From assembly GCA_016711875.1 (NCBI GenBank), contig JADJSD010000006.1:124001-188000 (forward strand): a stretch of DNA of 64,000 bases, given 5' to 3'. The notes below the pieces were generated by a model, which had not been told where the DNA came from, did no database searches, and saw nothing but the letters and a program-made list of their open reading frames with translations. How positions within the stretch are numbered: the first letter of the stretch is position 1; each line of letters opens with the position of its first letter. Made by a program: the position numbers and the translations under genes. The DNA comes from Betaproteobacteria bacterium (GTDB lineage Bacteria; Pseudomonadota; Gammaproteobacteria; Burkholderiales; Usitatibacteraceae). Positions 38,662-47,652 of the stretch are shown here, in pieces.

Positions 38662-41600
38662 ATGTTCTCCCGCTTCTTCATCGACCGCCCGATCTTCGCG
38701 GCGGTCCTGTCGATCTTCATCGTGATCGCGGGCCTCGCCGGCATGCGATCGCTGCCCATCGCCCAGTACCCGGAGATCGCCCCGCCCGTGGTGCTCGTGC
38801 GCGCCGTCTACCCCGGCGCCTCGGCCGAGACGCTCGAGCAGACGGTCGCCGCGCCCCTCGAGAACGCCATCAACGGCATCGAGGACATGCTCTACATGAA
38901 CTCCACCTCGTCCTCCTCGGGCGTGGTGGAGATCTACGTCACCTTCAACATCGGCGCGGACGTCGACAAGGCCGCGCTCAACGTGAACAACCGCGTGAAG
39001 CAGGCCGAGCCGCGCCTGCCGGAAGAGGTGCGCCGGCAGGGCGTCTTCGTCGAGAAGGGCTCCTCGGCCTTCCTGCAGGTGCTCGCGTTCTACTCCCCGG
39101 ACGGCCGCTACGACGACTTCTTCACCTCGAACTACGTGACGCTCAACGTGCTCGATGCACTGAAGCGCGTGCCGGGCACCACCAACGTGCAGATCTTCGG
39201 CGCGAAGGACTACGCGATGCGCATCTGGGTGCGCCCGGACCGGCTCGCGCAGCTGAAGCTCGCGCCTTCGGACATCATCCGCGCCCTGGGCGAGCAGAAC
39301 GCGCAGTTCGCCGCGGGCAAGGTGGGCGAGCCGCCCACCGGCGGCGGGCAGGAGGTGGTCTACAACGTCACCACCAAGGGCCGCCTCACGGACCCGAAGG
39401 AATTCGAGAACGTCATCCTGCGCGCCAACCCGGACGGCTCGCGCCTTCGCCTGAAGGACGTCGCCCGCGTCGAGCTCGCCTCGAAGGACTACTCGTTCAT
39501 CGGCAAGGTGAACGGCAAGCCGGCCACGCTCGTGGGCGTCTTCCTGCAGCCGGGCGCCAACGCGCTCGACGTGGCGGCCACCGTGAAGTCGACGGTGGAT
39601 TCGGCCGCGAAGAGCTTCCCGAAGGGCCTCGCCTATTCCGTGCCCTACGACACGACCCGCTTCGTGGAGGTGTCCATCCGCGAAGTGGTGAAGACCCTGG
39701 CCGAAGCCATGGTGCTCGTCTTCCTGGTGGTGTTCATCTTCCTGCAGAACTGGCGCGCCACGCTGATTCCGTTCGCCGCCGTGCCGGTCTCGCTCGTCGG
39801 CACGTTCGCCGGGCTCCTGCTGCTGGGCTACTCCATCAACACGCTCACGCTATTCGGCATGGTGCTCGCCATCGGCATCGTCGTGGACGACGCCATCGTC
39901 GTGCTCGAGAACGTCGAGCGCATCATGCGCGAGGAGGGCGTCACCGCCCGCGAGGCCGCCATCAAGGCCATGCACGAGGTGACGGGCCCCGTCATCGCGA
40001 TCGTGCTCGTGCTGTGCGCGGTGTTCGTGCCGATCGCCTTCCTGGGCGGCCTCACGGGCGAGCTCTACCGGCAGTTCGCGGTCACGATATCCATCGCCGT
40101 CGTCATTTCCGGCGTCGTGGCGCTCACGCTCACGCCGGCGCTCTCGGTCATCCTGCTGAAGGGCGCCAAGCACGAGCCCGGCCGTTTCTTCCAGGCCTTC
40201 AACCGCTGGTTCGGCCGCGTGACGGACCGCTACGAGAACGGCGTGGCCTGGATGATCCGGCGCGGCGTTCTCGCGACGCTCCTCTTCGCCGGCATGGTGG
40301 CCATCACCGCGGGCCTGTGGCGCGCGACGCCCGGCTCCCTCGTGCCGGACGAGGACCAGGGCTTCTACATCGGCGCCGTGGTGCTGCCGGACGGCTCCTC
40401 CCTCGAGCGCACGGACAAGGTCGTGGGCGAGGTGGTGGACGCGATCAGGACCAACCCGTACAACGAGTACGTCGTCGCCTTCACCGGCTTCGACTTCCTC
40501 GGCGGCACCTTCCGCGAGAACGCGGCGACGATCTTCGTCACCCAGAAGCACTGGGACGAGCGTCCCGTGCCCGTGGGCGCGCTCGTGGGCGAGTTCTACA
40601 TGAAGACGGCCCACATCAAGGAGGGCCTCGCGCTCGCCTTCCCGCCACCGGCCATCTTCGGCCTGGGCAACACCGGCGGCTTCGAGTTCTACGTGCAGAA
40701 CAACGGCGAGGGCGGCCCGCAGCGCCTCGCGCAGGTGGTGCAGCAGCTGCAGGCCGCCGCGATGGCGAACCCCAAGCTCACGCCGCTGCAGACGCTCTGG
40801 CGCCCCGCCGTGCCGCAGCTTCGCGTCGACGTGGACCGAGAGAAGGCCAAGGCGCTCGGCGTGCCGTTGCAGGAGCTCTACGCCACCCTTTCGGCGACGA
40901 TGGGTTCGTACTACGTGAACGACTTCAACCGCTACGGGCGCACCTGGCAGGTGCTGCTGTCGGCGGAGCCCGCGTACCGCAAGCGCCCCGAGGACGTGGG
41001 CAGCGTGTACGTGAAGAGCGACAAGGGCGAGATGATTCCGCTCAAGTCGCTCGCGCGCATCGAATACTCGTCGGGGCCGGGCACGATGGAGCGATTCAAC
41101 AACCTGCCCGCGGCCAAGTTCTTCGGCAACGGCGCGCCGGGCGTGAGCTCGGGCGAGGCCATCGCGGAAATGGAGCGCGTCGCGAAGGAAGTGCTGCCCC
41201 CGGGGTTCACGCTCGACTGGAGCGGGGCGTCGTTCCAGGAAAAGAAATCGGGGGGCACGTCGATGCTCGCCCTCGCCCTGGGCGCGCTCATGGCGTTCCT
41301 GATTCTCGCCGCCCAGTACGAGAAGTGGTCGCTGCCGCTGTCGATCCTCCTCGCGGTGCCCTTCGGCACCTTCGGGGCGCTGGCGGCGGTGTGGGCCCTG
41401 GGCGCGGTGCGCGGGCTTTTCGGCATCCCGCCGCTCGCGAACGACGTGTACTTCCAGATCGGCCTGGTCACGCTCATCGGGCTCGCGGCCAAGAACGCGA
41501 TCCTGATCGTGGAGTACGCCATGCTCAAGCACGGCGAGGGGCTGTCGTATTCGGCCGCCGCGCTCGAGGCGGCGCGGCTTCGCTTCCGGCCCATCCTCAT

Positions 41601-41892
41601 GACCTCGCTCGCGTTCATCCTGGGCGTGTTGCCGCTGGTGCTGTCCACGGGGGCGGGCGCCGGCGCGCGCAACTCGGTGGGGACGGGTGTCATGGGCGGC
41701 ATGCTCGCGGCCACCTTCCTCGCCATCTTCTTCGTGCCCTTCTTCTTCAAGCTCATCATGGAGCGCAAGTTCGGCGAGCCGCGCTCGACGCAGGAGATCA
41801 AGTCGGAGGTCGCGCACCACCGGCACACGATGGTCTCGGGTGCCCCGCACACGCCCTCGAGACCCACCCCGCGTACGGAGGGCATGACATGA
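38662..41892 (+). CDS. RND efflux inner-membrane transporter, AcrB/MexB type
   Basis: 1,076 residues from ATG 38662, slightly longer than AcrB (1,049). N-terminal MFSRFFIDRPIFAAVLSIFI and the porter domain (AQYPEIAPPVVLVRAVYPGA) match the hydrophobe/amphiphile efflux-1 family. The proton-relay Asp pair is in LAIGIVVDDAIVVLENVERI (TM4) and the partner Lys in GLAAKNAILIVEYA (TM10). The TolC-docking and drug-binding loops include FGLGNTGGFEFYVQN. The open frame is intact. It exports drugs and other amphiphiles using the proton gradient. The C-terminal tail, rich in His and Pro, overlaps the outer-membrane factor gene by four bases. Confidence 0.95.
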   Translation: MFSRFFIDRPIFAAVLSIFIVIAGLAGMRSLPIAQYPEIAPPVVLVRAVYPGASAETLEQTVAAPLENAINGIEDMLYMNSTSSSSGVVEIYVTFNIGADVDKAALNVNNRVKQAEPRLPEEVRRQGVFVEKGSSAFLQVLAFYSPDGRYDDFFTSNYVTLNVLDALKRVPGTTNVQIFGAKDYAMRIWVRPDRLAQLKLAPSDIIRALGEQNAQFAAGKVGEPPTGGGQEVVYNVTTKGRLTDPKEFENVILRANPDGSRLRLKDVARVELASKDYSFIGKVNGKPATLVGVFLQPGANALDVAATVKSTVDSAAKSFPKGLAYSVPYDTTRFVEVSIREVVKTLAEAMVLVFLVVFIFLQNWRATLIPFAAVPVSLVGTFAGLLLLGYSINTLTLFGMVLAIGIVVDDAIVVLENVERIMREEGVTAREAAIKAMHEVTGPVIAIVLVLCAVFVPIAFLGGLTGELYRQFAVTISIAVVISGVVALTLTPALSVILLKGAKHEPGRFFQAFNRWFGRVTDRYENGVAWMIRRGVLATLLFAGMVAITAGLWRATPGSLVPDEDQGFYIGAVVLPDGSSLERTDKVVGEVVDAIRTNPYNEYVVAFTGFDFLGGTFRENAATIFVTQKHWDERPVPVGALVGEFYMKTAHIKEGLALAFPPPAIFGLGNTGGFEFYVQNNGEGGPQRLAQVVQQLQAAAMANPKLTPLQTLWRPAVPQLRVDVDREKAKALGVPLQELYATLSATMGSYYVNDFNRYGRTWQVLLSAEPAYRKRPEDVGSVYVKSDKGEMIPLKSLARIEYSSGPGTMERFNNLPAAKFFGNGAPGVSSGEAIAEMERVAKEVLPPGFTLDWSGASFQEKKSGGTSMLALALGALMAFLILAAQYEKWSLPLSILLAVPFGTFGALAAVWALGAVRGLFGIPPLANDVYFQIGLVTLIGLAAKNAILIVEYAMLKHGEGLSYSAAALEAARLRFRPILMTSLAFILGVLPLVLSTGAGAGARNSVGTGVMGGMLAATFLAIFFVPFFFKLIMERKFGEPRSTQEIKSEVAHHRHTMVSGAPHTPSRPTPRTEGMT

Positions 41893-43275
41893 GAACGCCC
41901 GTGAAACCCCTCGTCGCGGCAATCGCTCTCGCCCTTGCCGGCTGCGCGATCGGGCCGGACTACGAACGGCCCGCGGTGGAACTGCCCGAAAAGCTCGTCG
42001 CCAACCCTGCGGCCACCGCGATGGCCGAGCGCTGGTGGACCGTCTTCGGTGACCCGGCGCTCGATGCCCTTGTCGACGAGGCGCTCGCGTCGAACCGGGA
42101 CCTGGCCGCCGCTGCGCAGCGCATCGAGCAGTCGCGCGCCCAGTTCACCGTGACGCGCTCGGAACAGCTGCCGGCCGTCGGCATCCAGGGCAACCGCTCG
42201 CGCGACCGCTCGTCGGAGAAGGGGTCGTTCCCGCCGCCGCCGGAGTCGATCGAGTCCAATACGAACCGCCTGGTCCTGCGCGCGTCCTGGGAGCTCGATT
42301 TCTGGGGCAAGTACCGCCGGGCGACGGAAGCCGCCCGTGCCGACCCTCGCCGCGACCGAAGCCGGCCGCGACGCGATCCGCGCCTCGCTCGTGGGCGAGG
42401 TGACGCGGGGCTACTTCAACCTGCGCGCGCTGGACGAAAGCCGGGCCGTGGCGCTGCGCACGCTGGAGGGCCGCCGCAAGGGACTCGAGCTGCAGAAGAA
42501 TCGCTTCGACGCCGGCGTGGTTTCCGAGCTGGACCTGCGCCAGGTGGAATCGGACGTGGCCGGCGCCGAGGCCCTCGTGCCGCAGGTCGAACGCAACCTC
42601 GCCGCGCAGGAGGGCGCCCTGGCGCTGCTGGCGGGCCGCAGCCCTCGCGCGGTGTTCGAGGCTCGCGTCGCCCGCGGTCCGATCGCGACGCCGGCCGCGG
42701 TGGAAGTGCCCGCGGGCCTGCCCCCGGATCTCCTCCTGCGACGCCCGGACCTTCGCCAGGCCGAGGAACGCCTCAAGGCCGCCAATGCGCGGATCGGCGT
42801 GGCCCGCGCCGCGTACTTCCCGTCGATCACGCTCACCGGTTTCTTCGGGGGCGAAAGCCAGCAGCTTTCGGATCTCTTCACGGGGCCGGCCCGCACCTGG
42901 AGCCTCGCCGCCGGGCTGCTGCAGCCGGTGTACGGCGCCGGGCAGATCGCGGCGGGCGTGGACCTCGCCGACGCCCGCACGCGGGAGGCGGCGCTCGCCT
43001 ACCAGCAGGCCATCGCCAACGCCTTCCGCGAGACGCGAAACGCCCTCGTCGCGCAGGGCGCCACGCGGGAGGCGCTTCGGGCCCAACGCGAGCGCGAGCG
43101 CATCCTCACCCGGGGGCTCGAGCTCGCCCGCCTGCGGCACGAAGGTGGCGCGGTGAGCCTCTTCGAATACCTGGAGACGGAGCGCCAGCTGCTGCTGGTC
43201 CGGCTGGAAGCGATCGCCGCCGAGCGCGAACGCCGCGATGCCGTGGTGGATCTCTACCTCGCCCTGGGCGGCTAG
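41889..43275 (+). CDS. Outer-membrane efflux lipoprotein, OprM/NodT type (one frameshift)
   Basis: Starts at ATG 41889 (ATGA overlap). The signal peptide ends at a lipobox (ALALAGCAIGPDY), followed by the family motif PDYERPAVELP and WWTVFGDPALDALVDEAL. The first outer-membrane strand region is LRASWELDFWGKYRRATEAA. A missing base around 42338-42345 changes frame; the rest (TLAATEAGRDAIRASLVGEV, LELQKNRFDAGVVSELDLRQ, LLRRPDLRQAEERLKAANAR, AYFPSITLTGFFG) runs to TAG at 43273-43275. About 462 residues is normal. Forms the trimeric channel completing the pump. A single indel in an otherwise conserved gene suggests sequence error. Confidence 0.9.
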
Positions 43276-43281
43276 TCGGCG

Positions 43282-43773
43282 ATGAACCTGCTTGACAAGG
43301 AAACCTGGGAGATCGCCTCCTTCATCGTGACGGTCGTGGGCCTGCCGCTCGCGGTCGTCTCGATCCTCGTCGACCAGCGCAAGGAACGCCGCAACGAGGA
43401 AGAGGAAAGCTGGCAGCAGCTCTCCGACGCCTACAACGACTTCCTCGAGGTGGTCCTCGCCAACGCGGACCTGCACCTGCGCACGCGCCGCGACACGCCG
43501 GACCTCACGCCGGAACAGCAGGAGAGGCTCGCGATCATCTACGACATGCTCATCGGCCTCTTCGAGCGCGCGTACCTCGTGGCGTGGGAACCCGACATGA
43601 CCCCGGAGCAGGCGCGGCGCTGGAATTCGTGGGAGGACTGGATGCGCGAATGGTGCCGTCGCGAGGATTTCGCGCGGCGCTTGCCGCTGCTCCTGAAGGG
43701 CGAGGACCCGGATTTCGCCCGCTACATCGCCCGCATCGCCGAGGAGGAACGCACCGCGCTCCCCGCCGCCTAG
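43282..43773 (+). CDS. Hypothetical membrane-anchored cytoplasmic protein
   Basis: 163 residues from ATG 43282, six bases after the efflux gene's stop. A single membrane helix (ASFIVTVVGLPLAVVSILVD, residues about 12-31) is followed by an acidic, tryptophan-rich cytoplasmic domain (RKERRNEEEESWQQLSDAYN, LFERAYLVAWEPDMTPEQAR, WEDWMREWCRREDFARRLPL). The FERAYL and DWMREW pattern occurs in conserved hypothetical proteins, but I do not know a function. The tight spacing could make it part of the pump operon. Confidence 0.75.
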   Translation: MNLLDKETWEIASFIVTVVGLPLAVVSILVDQRKERRNEEEESWQQLSDAYNDFLEVVLANADLHLRTRRDTPDLTPEQQERLAIIYDMLIGLFERAYLVAWEPDMTPEQARRWNSWEDWMREWCRREDFARRLPLLLKGEDPDFARYIARIAEEERTALPAA

Positions 43774-43801
43774 CGCCCCGGCGCGAGGCTAGAATGGCAA
43801 C

Positions 43802-44947
43802 ATGTCCGAACGGTCGCACTGGGACGTCTTCTGCCGCATCGTCGACAATTTCGGCGATGCCGGCGTCGCCTTCCGGCTCTCGCGCGGCCTCGCGCGCGAG
43901 CATGGCAAGCGCGTTCGGCTCTGGCTCGACGACCTCACGGTGCTCGCGAAGCTCCATCCGGAAACGGATGCGGGCGCCGACGCGCAGTTCGTCGACGGCG
44001 TCGAGGTCCGGCGCTGGCAGCCCGACGCGGTGCACTGGCGCGCCGAGGGCATCGCCGACGTGGTGCTCGAGACTTTCGGCTGCGACACGCCCGAACCCTA
44101 TGTCGCGGCGATGGCGGAAGCGAAGCCGCATCCGCGCTGGATCAACCTCGAGTACCTGAGCGCGGAGGCTTGGGTGGAGGACAGCCACGCGCTGCCCTCG
44201 CCGCATCCGCGCTTCGCTCCCCTGACGCGGCACTTCTTCTTTCCGGGATTCACCGGTCGCACGGGCGGGCTGCTGCGTGAGCGCGGCCTCCTGGTTCGCC
44301 GGGACCAGTTCCAGTCGGACCTCGGCGCCCGGCAGGCCTTCTGGCGATCGATCGGCGTCGAGCCCCCGCCGCCCGAGGCCCTGGCGGTGAGTCTCTTCGG
44401 CTATGCCGGGGCGCCGTACGACGGGCTGCTCGACGCGCTCTCGCGCCATCCCGGCCCCGTGTGGGTCGTCGCGCCCGAGGGCGTGGCCTCCGCGGCGCTC
44501 GCGGCCTGGCAGGGACGGGCGTCCGGCGCGAAGGGGGGCGTGCGCGCGTACGCGATCCCGTTCCTGCCGCAGGACCGCTACGACGAGCTGCTCTGGGCCT
44601 CGGACCTCAACTTCGTGCGGGGGGAGGATTCCTTCGTGCGCGCGCAGTGGGCGGCGAAGCCCTTCGTGTGGCAGCCCTACCCGCAGGCGGACGAAGCCCA
44701 CCGCGTGAAGCTGGATGCCTTTCTCTCGCGCTACACCGCGGGGATGGACCGCGCGCATGCCGCCGCGGTCACGGGCCTTTGGGATGCATGGAACCGCGGG
44801 GAGGGTTTCGCCACGGCCTGGCCGGCGTTCGACGCGCGGCGCGAGATCATCGCGTATGCCACACGCGAGTGGTGCCATCGCCTGTGCACCCATGCCGATC
44901 TCGCCACGGCCCTCGTCGATTTCGCGGACAACGTGCTCGTCGGCTGA
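43802..44947 (+). CDS. earP: EF-P arginine rhamnosyltransferase
   Basis: 381 residues from ATG 43802. EarP transfers rhamnose from dTDP-rhamnose to Arg32 of elongation factor P. The N-terminal Rossmann half starts WDVFCRIVDNFGDAGVAFRL, with Asp15 and Asp19 at the positions of the catalytic aspartates. NLEYLSAEAWVEDSHALPSP and HFFFPGFTGRTGGLLRE are typical family blocks. The C-terminal half has LNFVRGEDSFVRAQWAAKPF with the nucleotide-sugar-binding Glu, and PFVWQPYPQADEAH. The partner efp is at 54640, ten kilobases away, and encodes the expected Arg32. In most EarP genomes the two genes are adjacent. Confidence 0.93.
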   Translation: MSERSHWDVFCRIVDNFGDAGVAFRLSRGLAREHGKRVRLWLDDLTVLAKLHPETDAGADAQFVDGVEVRRWQPDAVHWRAEGIADVVLETFGCDTPEPYVAAMAEAKPHPRWINLEYLSAEAWVEDSHALPSPHPRFAPLTRHFFFPGFTGRTGGLLRERGLLVRRDQFQSDLGARQAFWRSIGVEPPPPEALAVSLFGYAGAPYDGLLDALSRHPGPVWVVAPEGVASAALAAWQGRASGAKGGVRAYAIPFLPQDRYDELLWASDLNFVRGEDSFVRAQWAAKPFVWQPYPQADEAHRVKLDAFLSRYTAGMDRAHAAAVTGLWDAWNRGEGFATAWPAFDARREIIAYATREWCHRLCTHADLATALVDFADNVLVG

Positions 44948-44951
44948 ACGG

Positions 44952-45821
44952 CTAGTGCTGCATGCCCCAGCGGCGCACCGTGCGGTTCTCGATGAGGCGA
45001 AAGACGAAGTTCTCCACCACCAGGCCGATGAGGATCACGGTGAAGAGCCCCGCGAACACGGCCGGGATGTCGAGCACGTTCTTGTTCTCGTAGATGAACC
45101 AGCCCAGCCCCCCGGAACCCGAGGTGGTGCCGAACACGAGTTCGGCCGCGATCAGCGTGCGCCAGGCGAAGGCCCAGCCGATCTTGAGGCCCGCGAGGAT
45201 GTGCGGAAAGGCCGCGGGCATGAGGATCTTCGCCACGTAGGCGAGGCCCCTCAGGCCGTAGTTTCGCCCCACCATGCGCATCGTCGCCGAGACGCCCTGG
45301 AAGCCCGAGTGCGTGTTGAGCGCGATGGGCCACATCACCGCGTGCACCAGGACGAAGACGATGCTGGCGTTGCCCAGGCCCAGCCAGATGAGCGCGAGCG
45401 GCAGCAGCGCGATGGCCGGCAGCGGGTTCAGCATGGCCGTGAGCGTCTCGAGCAGGTCGTTGCCCAGGCGCGAGGTCATCGCGAGCACCGTCACCACGAG
45501 CGCGAGGACGAGTCCGATGGCGTAGCCCTGCAGCAGCACCTTCATCGACACGAGCGCGCGCTTCGGCAGGTCGCCGCTCGCCACGAGCTTCCAGAAGGAC
45601 TGCAGCGTCTCCGTGAACGTGGGCAGCACGAGGGAATTGCCGAGGTAACTCGCGTAGGCCTGCCAGATGCCGGCCAGAACGGCCAGCAGGAACGCCTTCC
45701 TCACGAAGCCGCTGCCGTAGACCTTGTCCCAGGCCGTGAGCGGCTTGTTGACGACGCTGAAGTCGTGCTCGGCCACCTGCTCGCGCACGAAGTCCGGGCG
45801 GGCGGGCGCGCTCTCACGCAT
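44952..45821 (-). CDS. ABC transporter permease, SsuC/TauC type
   Basis: 289 residues. Hydrophobic helices (RKAFLLAVLAGIWQAYASYL, YAIGLVLALVVTVLAMTS, TAMLNPLPAIALLPLALIW, ASIVFVLVHAVMWPIALNT) and the cytoplasmic EAA-like loop AKILMPAAFPHILAGLKIGW define this nitrate/sulfonate/taurine permease family. AELVFGTTSGSGGLGWFIYE is a usual motif. The final gene of the minus-strand operon headed by GntR; it overlaps the ATPase gene by eight bases and ends four bases from earP's stop. Likely imports the acid that the neighbouring enzymes activate and carboxylate. Confidence 0.9.
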   Translation of the reverse strand: MRESAPARPDFVREQVAEHDFSVVNKPLTAWDKVYGSGFVRKAFLLAVLAGIWQAYASYLGNSLVLPTFTETLQSFWKLVASGDLPKRALVSMKVLLQGYAIGLVLALVVTVLAMTSRLGNDLLETLTAMLNPLPAIALLPLALIWLGLGNASIVFVLVHAVMWPIALNTHSGFQGVSATMRMVGRNYGLRGLAYVAKILMPAAFPHILAGLKIGWAFAWRTLIAAELVFGTTSGSGGLGWFIYENKNVLDIPAVFAGLFTVILIGLVVENFVFRLIENRTVRRWGMQH

Positions 45822-46611
45822 GGTGGACGGCGTCCTCCTCGACGTCCTGGCCCGAGAAGAGCATGCGGTGGATGCGGTCCGAGAGGCGCACGCCCGTCGA
45901 CGGATCCACCTCGTCGCGACCGTCGCTGCCCAGCTCGGCCTTCACCTGCCCCGGGTGCGGCGACAGGAGCAGGATGCGGTTTCCGATGCGCACGGCTTCG
46001 GGGATCGAGTGCGTGACGAAGAGCACGGTGAAGCGCGTGTCCTCCCACAGCTGCATCAGCTCGTCCTGCATCTTGCGGCGCGTGAGGGCGTCCAGGGCCG
46101 CGAAGGGCTCGTCCATCAGCAGGATGTCCGGCTCCATCGCCATGCCGCGCGCGATGGCCACGCGCTGCTTCATGCCGCCGGAGAGCGTGTGCGGCAGGTT
46201 GTCGGCGAAGCGGGTGAGGTTCACCTTCTCGATGTAGGCCATCGCCCGCTCCTCGGCCGCCTTGCCCTTCAGGCGCCCGGAGGCCTCGAGCGCGAACATC
46301 ACGTTCTGCTTGACGGTCTTCCACGGCAGGAGCTGGTCGAATTCCTGGAAGACCATCATGCGGTCCGCGCCGGGCTTCACCACCTCCACGCCCTTCAGGC
46401 GGATCGTGCCTTCCACCGGGTTCAGGTACCCGCCCACGGCCTTCAGCAGCGTGCTCTTGCCGCAACCCGAGGGGCCCAGCAGCACGAAGCGGTCGGCCGG
46501 ATGCACGTCGAAGCTCACCCGGTAGGTGGCGGTGACGAGGTGCTCGCGCGTCTTGTACTGGAGGGTGACGCCCTCGACGCGAAGCAGGGGCTGGGCCGGC
46601 ACGGCGCTCAT
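45814..46611 (-). CDS. ABC transporter ATPase, SsuB/TauB type
   Basis: 265 residues. Walker A LLGPSGCGKSTLLKAVGGYL, Q-loop MMVFQEFDQLLPWKTVKQNV (the LLPWKT block is typical for nitrate/sulfonate/taurine importers), signature TLSGGMKQRVAIARGMA, Walker B DILLMDEPFAALDAL and switch His in FVTHSIPEAVRIG. Energises the permease and substrate-binding protein encoded on either side. Gap of seven bases from the binding-protein gene. Confidence 0.92.
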   Translation of the reverse strand: MSAVPAQPLLRVEGVTLQYKTREHLVTATYRVSFDVHPADRFVLLGPSGCGKSTLLKAVGGYLNPVEGTIRLKGVEVVKPGADRMMVFQEFDQLLPWKTVKQNVMFALEASGRLKGKAAEERAMAYIEKVNLTRFADNLPHTLSGGMKQRVAIARGMAMEPDILLMDEPFAALDALTRRKMQDELMQLWEDTRFTVLFVTHSIPEAVRIGNRILLLSPHPGQVKAELGSDGRDEVDPSTGVRLSDRIHRMLFSGQDVEEDAVHHA

Positions 46612-46618
46612 GCGGGAA

Positions 46619-47626
46619 TCAGCTTCCCGCCTGGTCGTGGATGTCCGGGAAGAAGAGGTCCTTCCACGATTCCGGCTTGTTCTTGAGCGTGCCCACCTGG
46701 TGCATGAACTGCGCGTAAGGCAGGATGCGATCCGGCGCCATCTTGTAGAACACCTGGGGGTCGCTCATGATCTTCAGGATCCTGTCCGCCGACTCCTTGC
46801 CGCCGCCTTCCTTCACGTAGACCTCCGCGGCGCGCTTCTTGTCCGCGTTGATCGATTCGGTCGCTTCCTTGAGCGCGGCCACGACGGCCTTGAAGGTCTT
46901 CGGGTTCTCGTCGCGGAATTTCTTCGTCGCCCACACCATGAGGAAGGTGTTCGGCCCGCCCATCACGTCGTAGGAGTTGAGCACCACCCGCGTGCCGGCC
47001 GTCTCGAGGGCCGTGTTCTGGAAGGGCGGCGAGGTGAAGGTGGACTGGATCTCGCCGGATCCGGAGAGCATCACGCGAAGGCCCTCCGGGTGCGGCAGGT
47101 TCACCATCAACGGGCTGAGCTTCTTGTAGTTGTCGATGCCGAACTCCTTGGCCACCGCCATCTGCAGGTAGGTGGTCTGCACGGAGGAACCCGCGCCCGC
47201 CATGGCGATGCGGTCCTTGTCCGTGAAGTCGCGGATCGTCTTCACGTGCGGCGCGCGCGTGACGAGCAGGTTGGGCATCGAGGAGAGCGCCGAGACGCCC
47301 TGCACGTTCAGGTTGCCCTTCGTGCGGTCCCAGAGGATCAGGGCCGGGCCGGTGCCGCCGGCGGCGAAGTGCAGGCCCCCGGAGAGCAGCGCGTCGTTGG
47401 CGGCGGCGCCCGCGGCCATGGTGGCCCAGGTCACCTTCGTCGCCGCGAGGCCCTCCTTGGCGAGGTGCTTCTCGACGAGCTTGTCGTGCTTCATGAGCGT
47501 GAGCTGCATGTAGCCGATGCCGTACTGCGACATCATCTTCAGGTCGGACACCTCGGCCGCCGCGGGCGCGGCGAGGGCGAGGCCGAGCATCGCGGCGAGG
47601 CCGCCCATCCAGGATTTCGCTTTCAT
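46619..47626 (-). CDS. ABC transporter substrate-binding protein, SsuA/NMT1-like
   Basis: 335 residues from ATG at 47624-47626 (complement), with AAGGAGGAGAG as a strong ribosome-binding site. The signal peptide is MGGLAAMLGLALAAPAAA. The mature protein has the NMT1/THI5-like fold: QYGIGYMQLTLMKHDKLVEK, the ligand-loop region FAAGGTGPALILWDRTKGN, AMAGAGSSVQTTYLQMAVAK and SPLMVNLPHPEGLRVMLSG. Family members bind taurine, sulfonates, aromatic or other small acids. The ligand is unknown but is probably the organic acid processed by the surrounding CoA-transferase and carboxylase. Confidence 0.88.
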   Translation of the reverse strand: MKAKSWMGGLAAMLGLALAAPAAAEVSDLKMMSQYGIGYMQLTLMKHDKLVEKHLAKEGLAATKVTWATMAAGAAANDALLSGGLHFAAGGTGPALILWDRTKGNLNVQGVSALSSMPNLLVTRAPHVKTIRDFTDKDRIAMAGAGSSVQTTYLQMAVAKEFGIDNYKKLSPLMVNLPHPEGLRVMLSGSGEIQSTFTSPPFQNTALETAGTRVVLNSYDVMGGPNTFLMVWATKKFRDENPKTFKAVVAALKEATESINADKKRAAEVYVKEGGGKESADRILKIMSDPQVFYKMAPDRILPYAQFMHQVGTLKNKPESWKDLFFPDIHDQAGS

Positions 47627-47652
47627 CTCTCCTCCTTGTGCCTTCTGGTTGT

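Noticed and set aside
37359..43295. A 1,978-codon open frame running across the whole efflux operon
   Set aside because: It is an arginine/glycine-rich shadow of the adaptor and pump frames, left open by high GC; only its two ends touch true gene frames because of indels.
44952..47626. A dedicated sulfonate importer
   Set aside because: No sulfonate monooxygenase or flavin reductase genes lie nearby; the neighbours are a CoA-transferase and carboxylase, so the ligand is left open.
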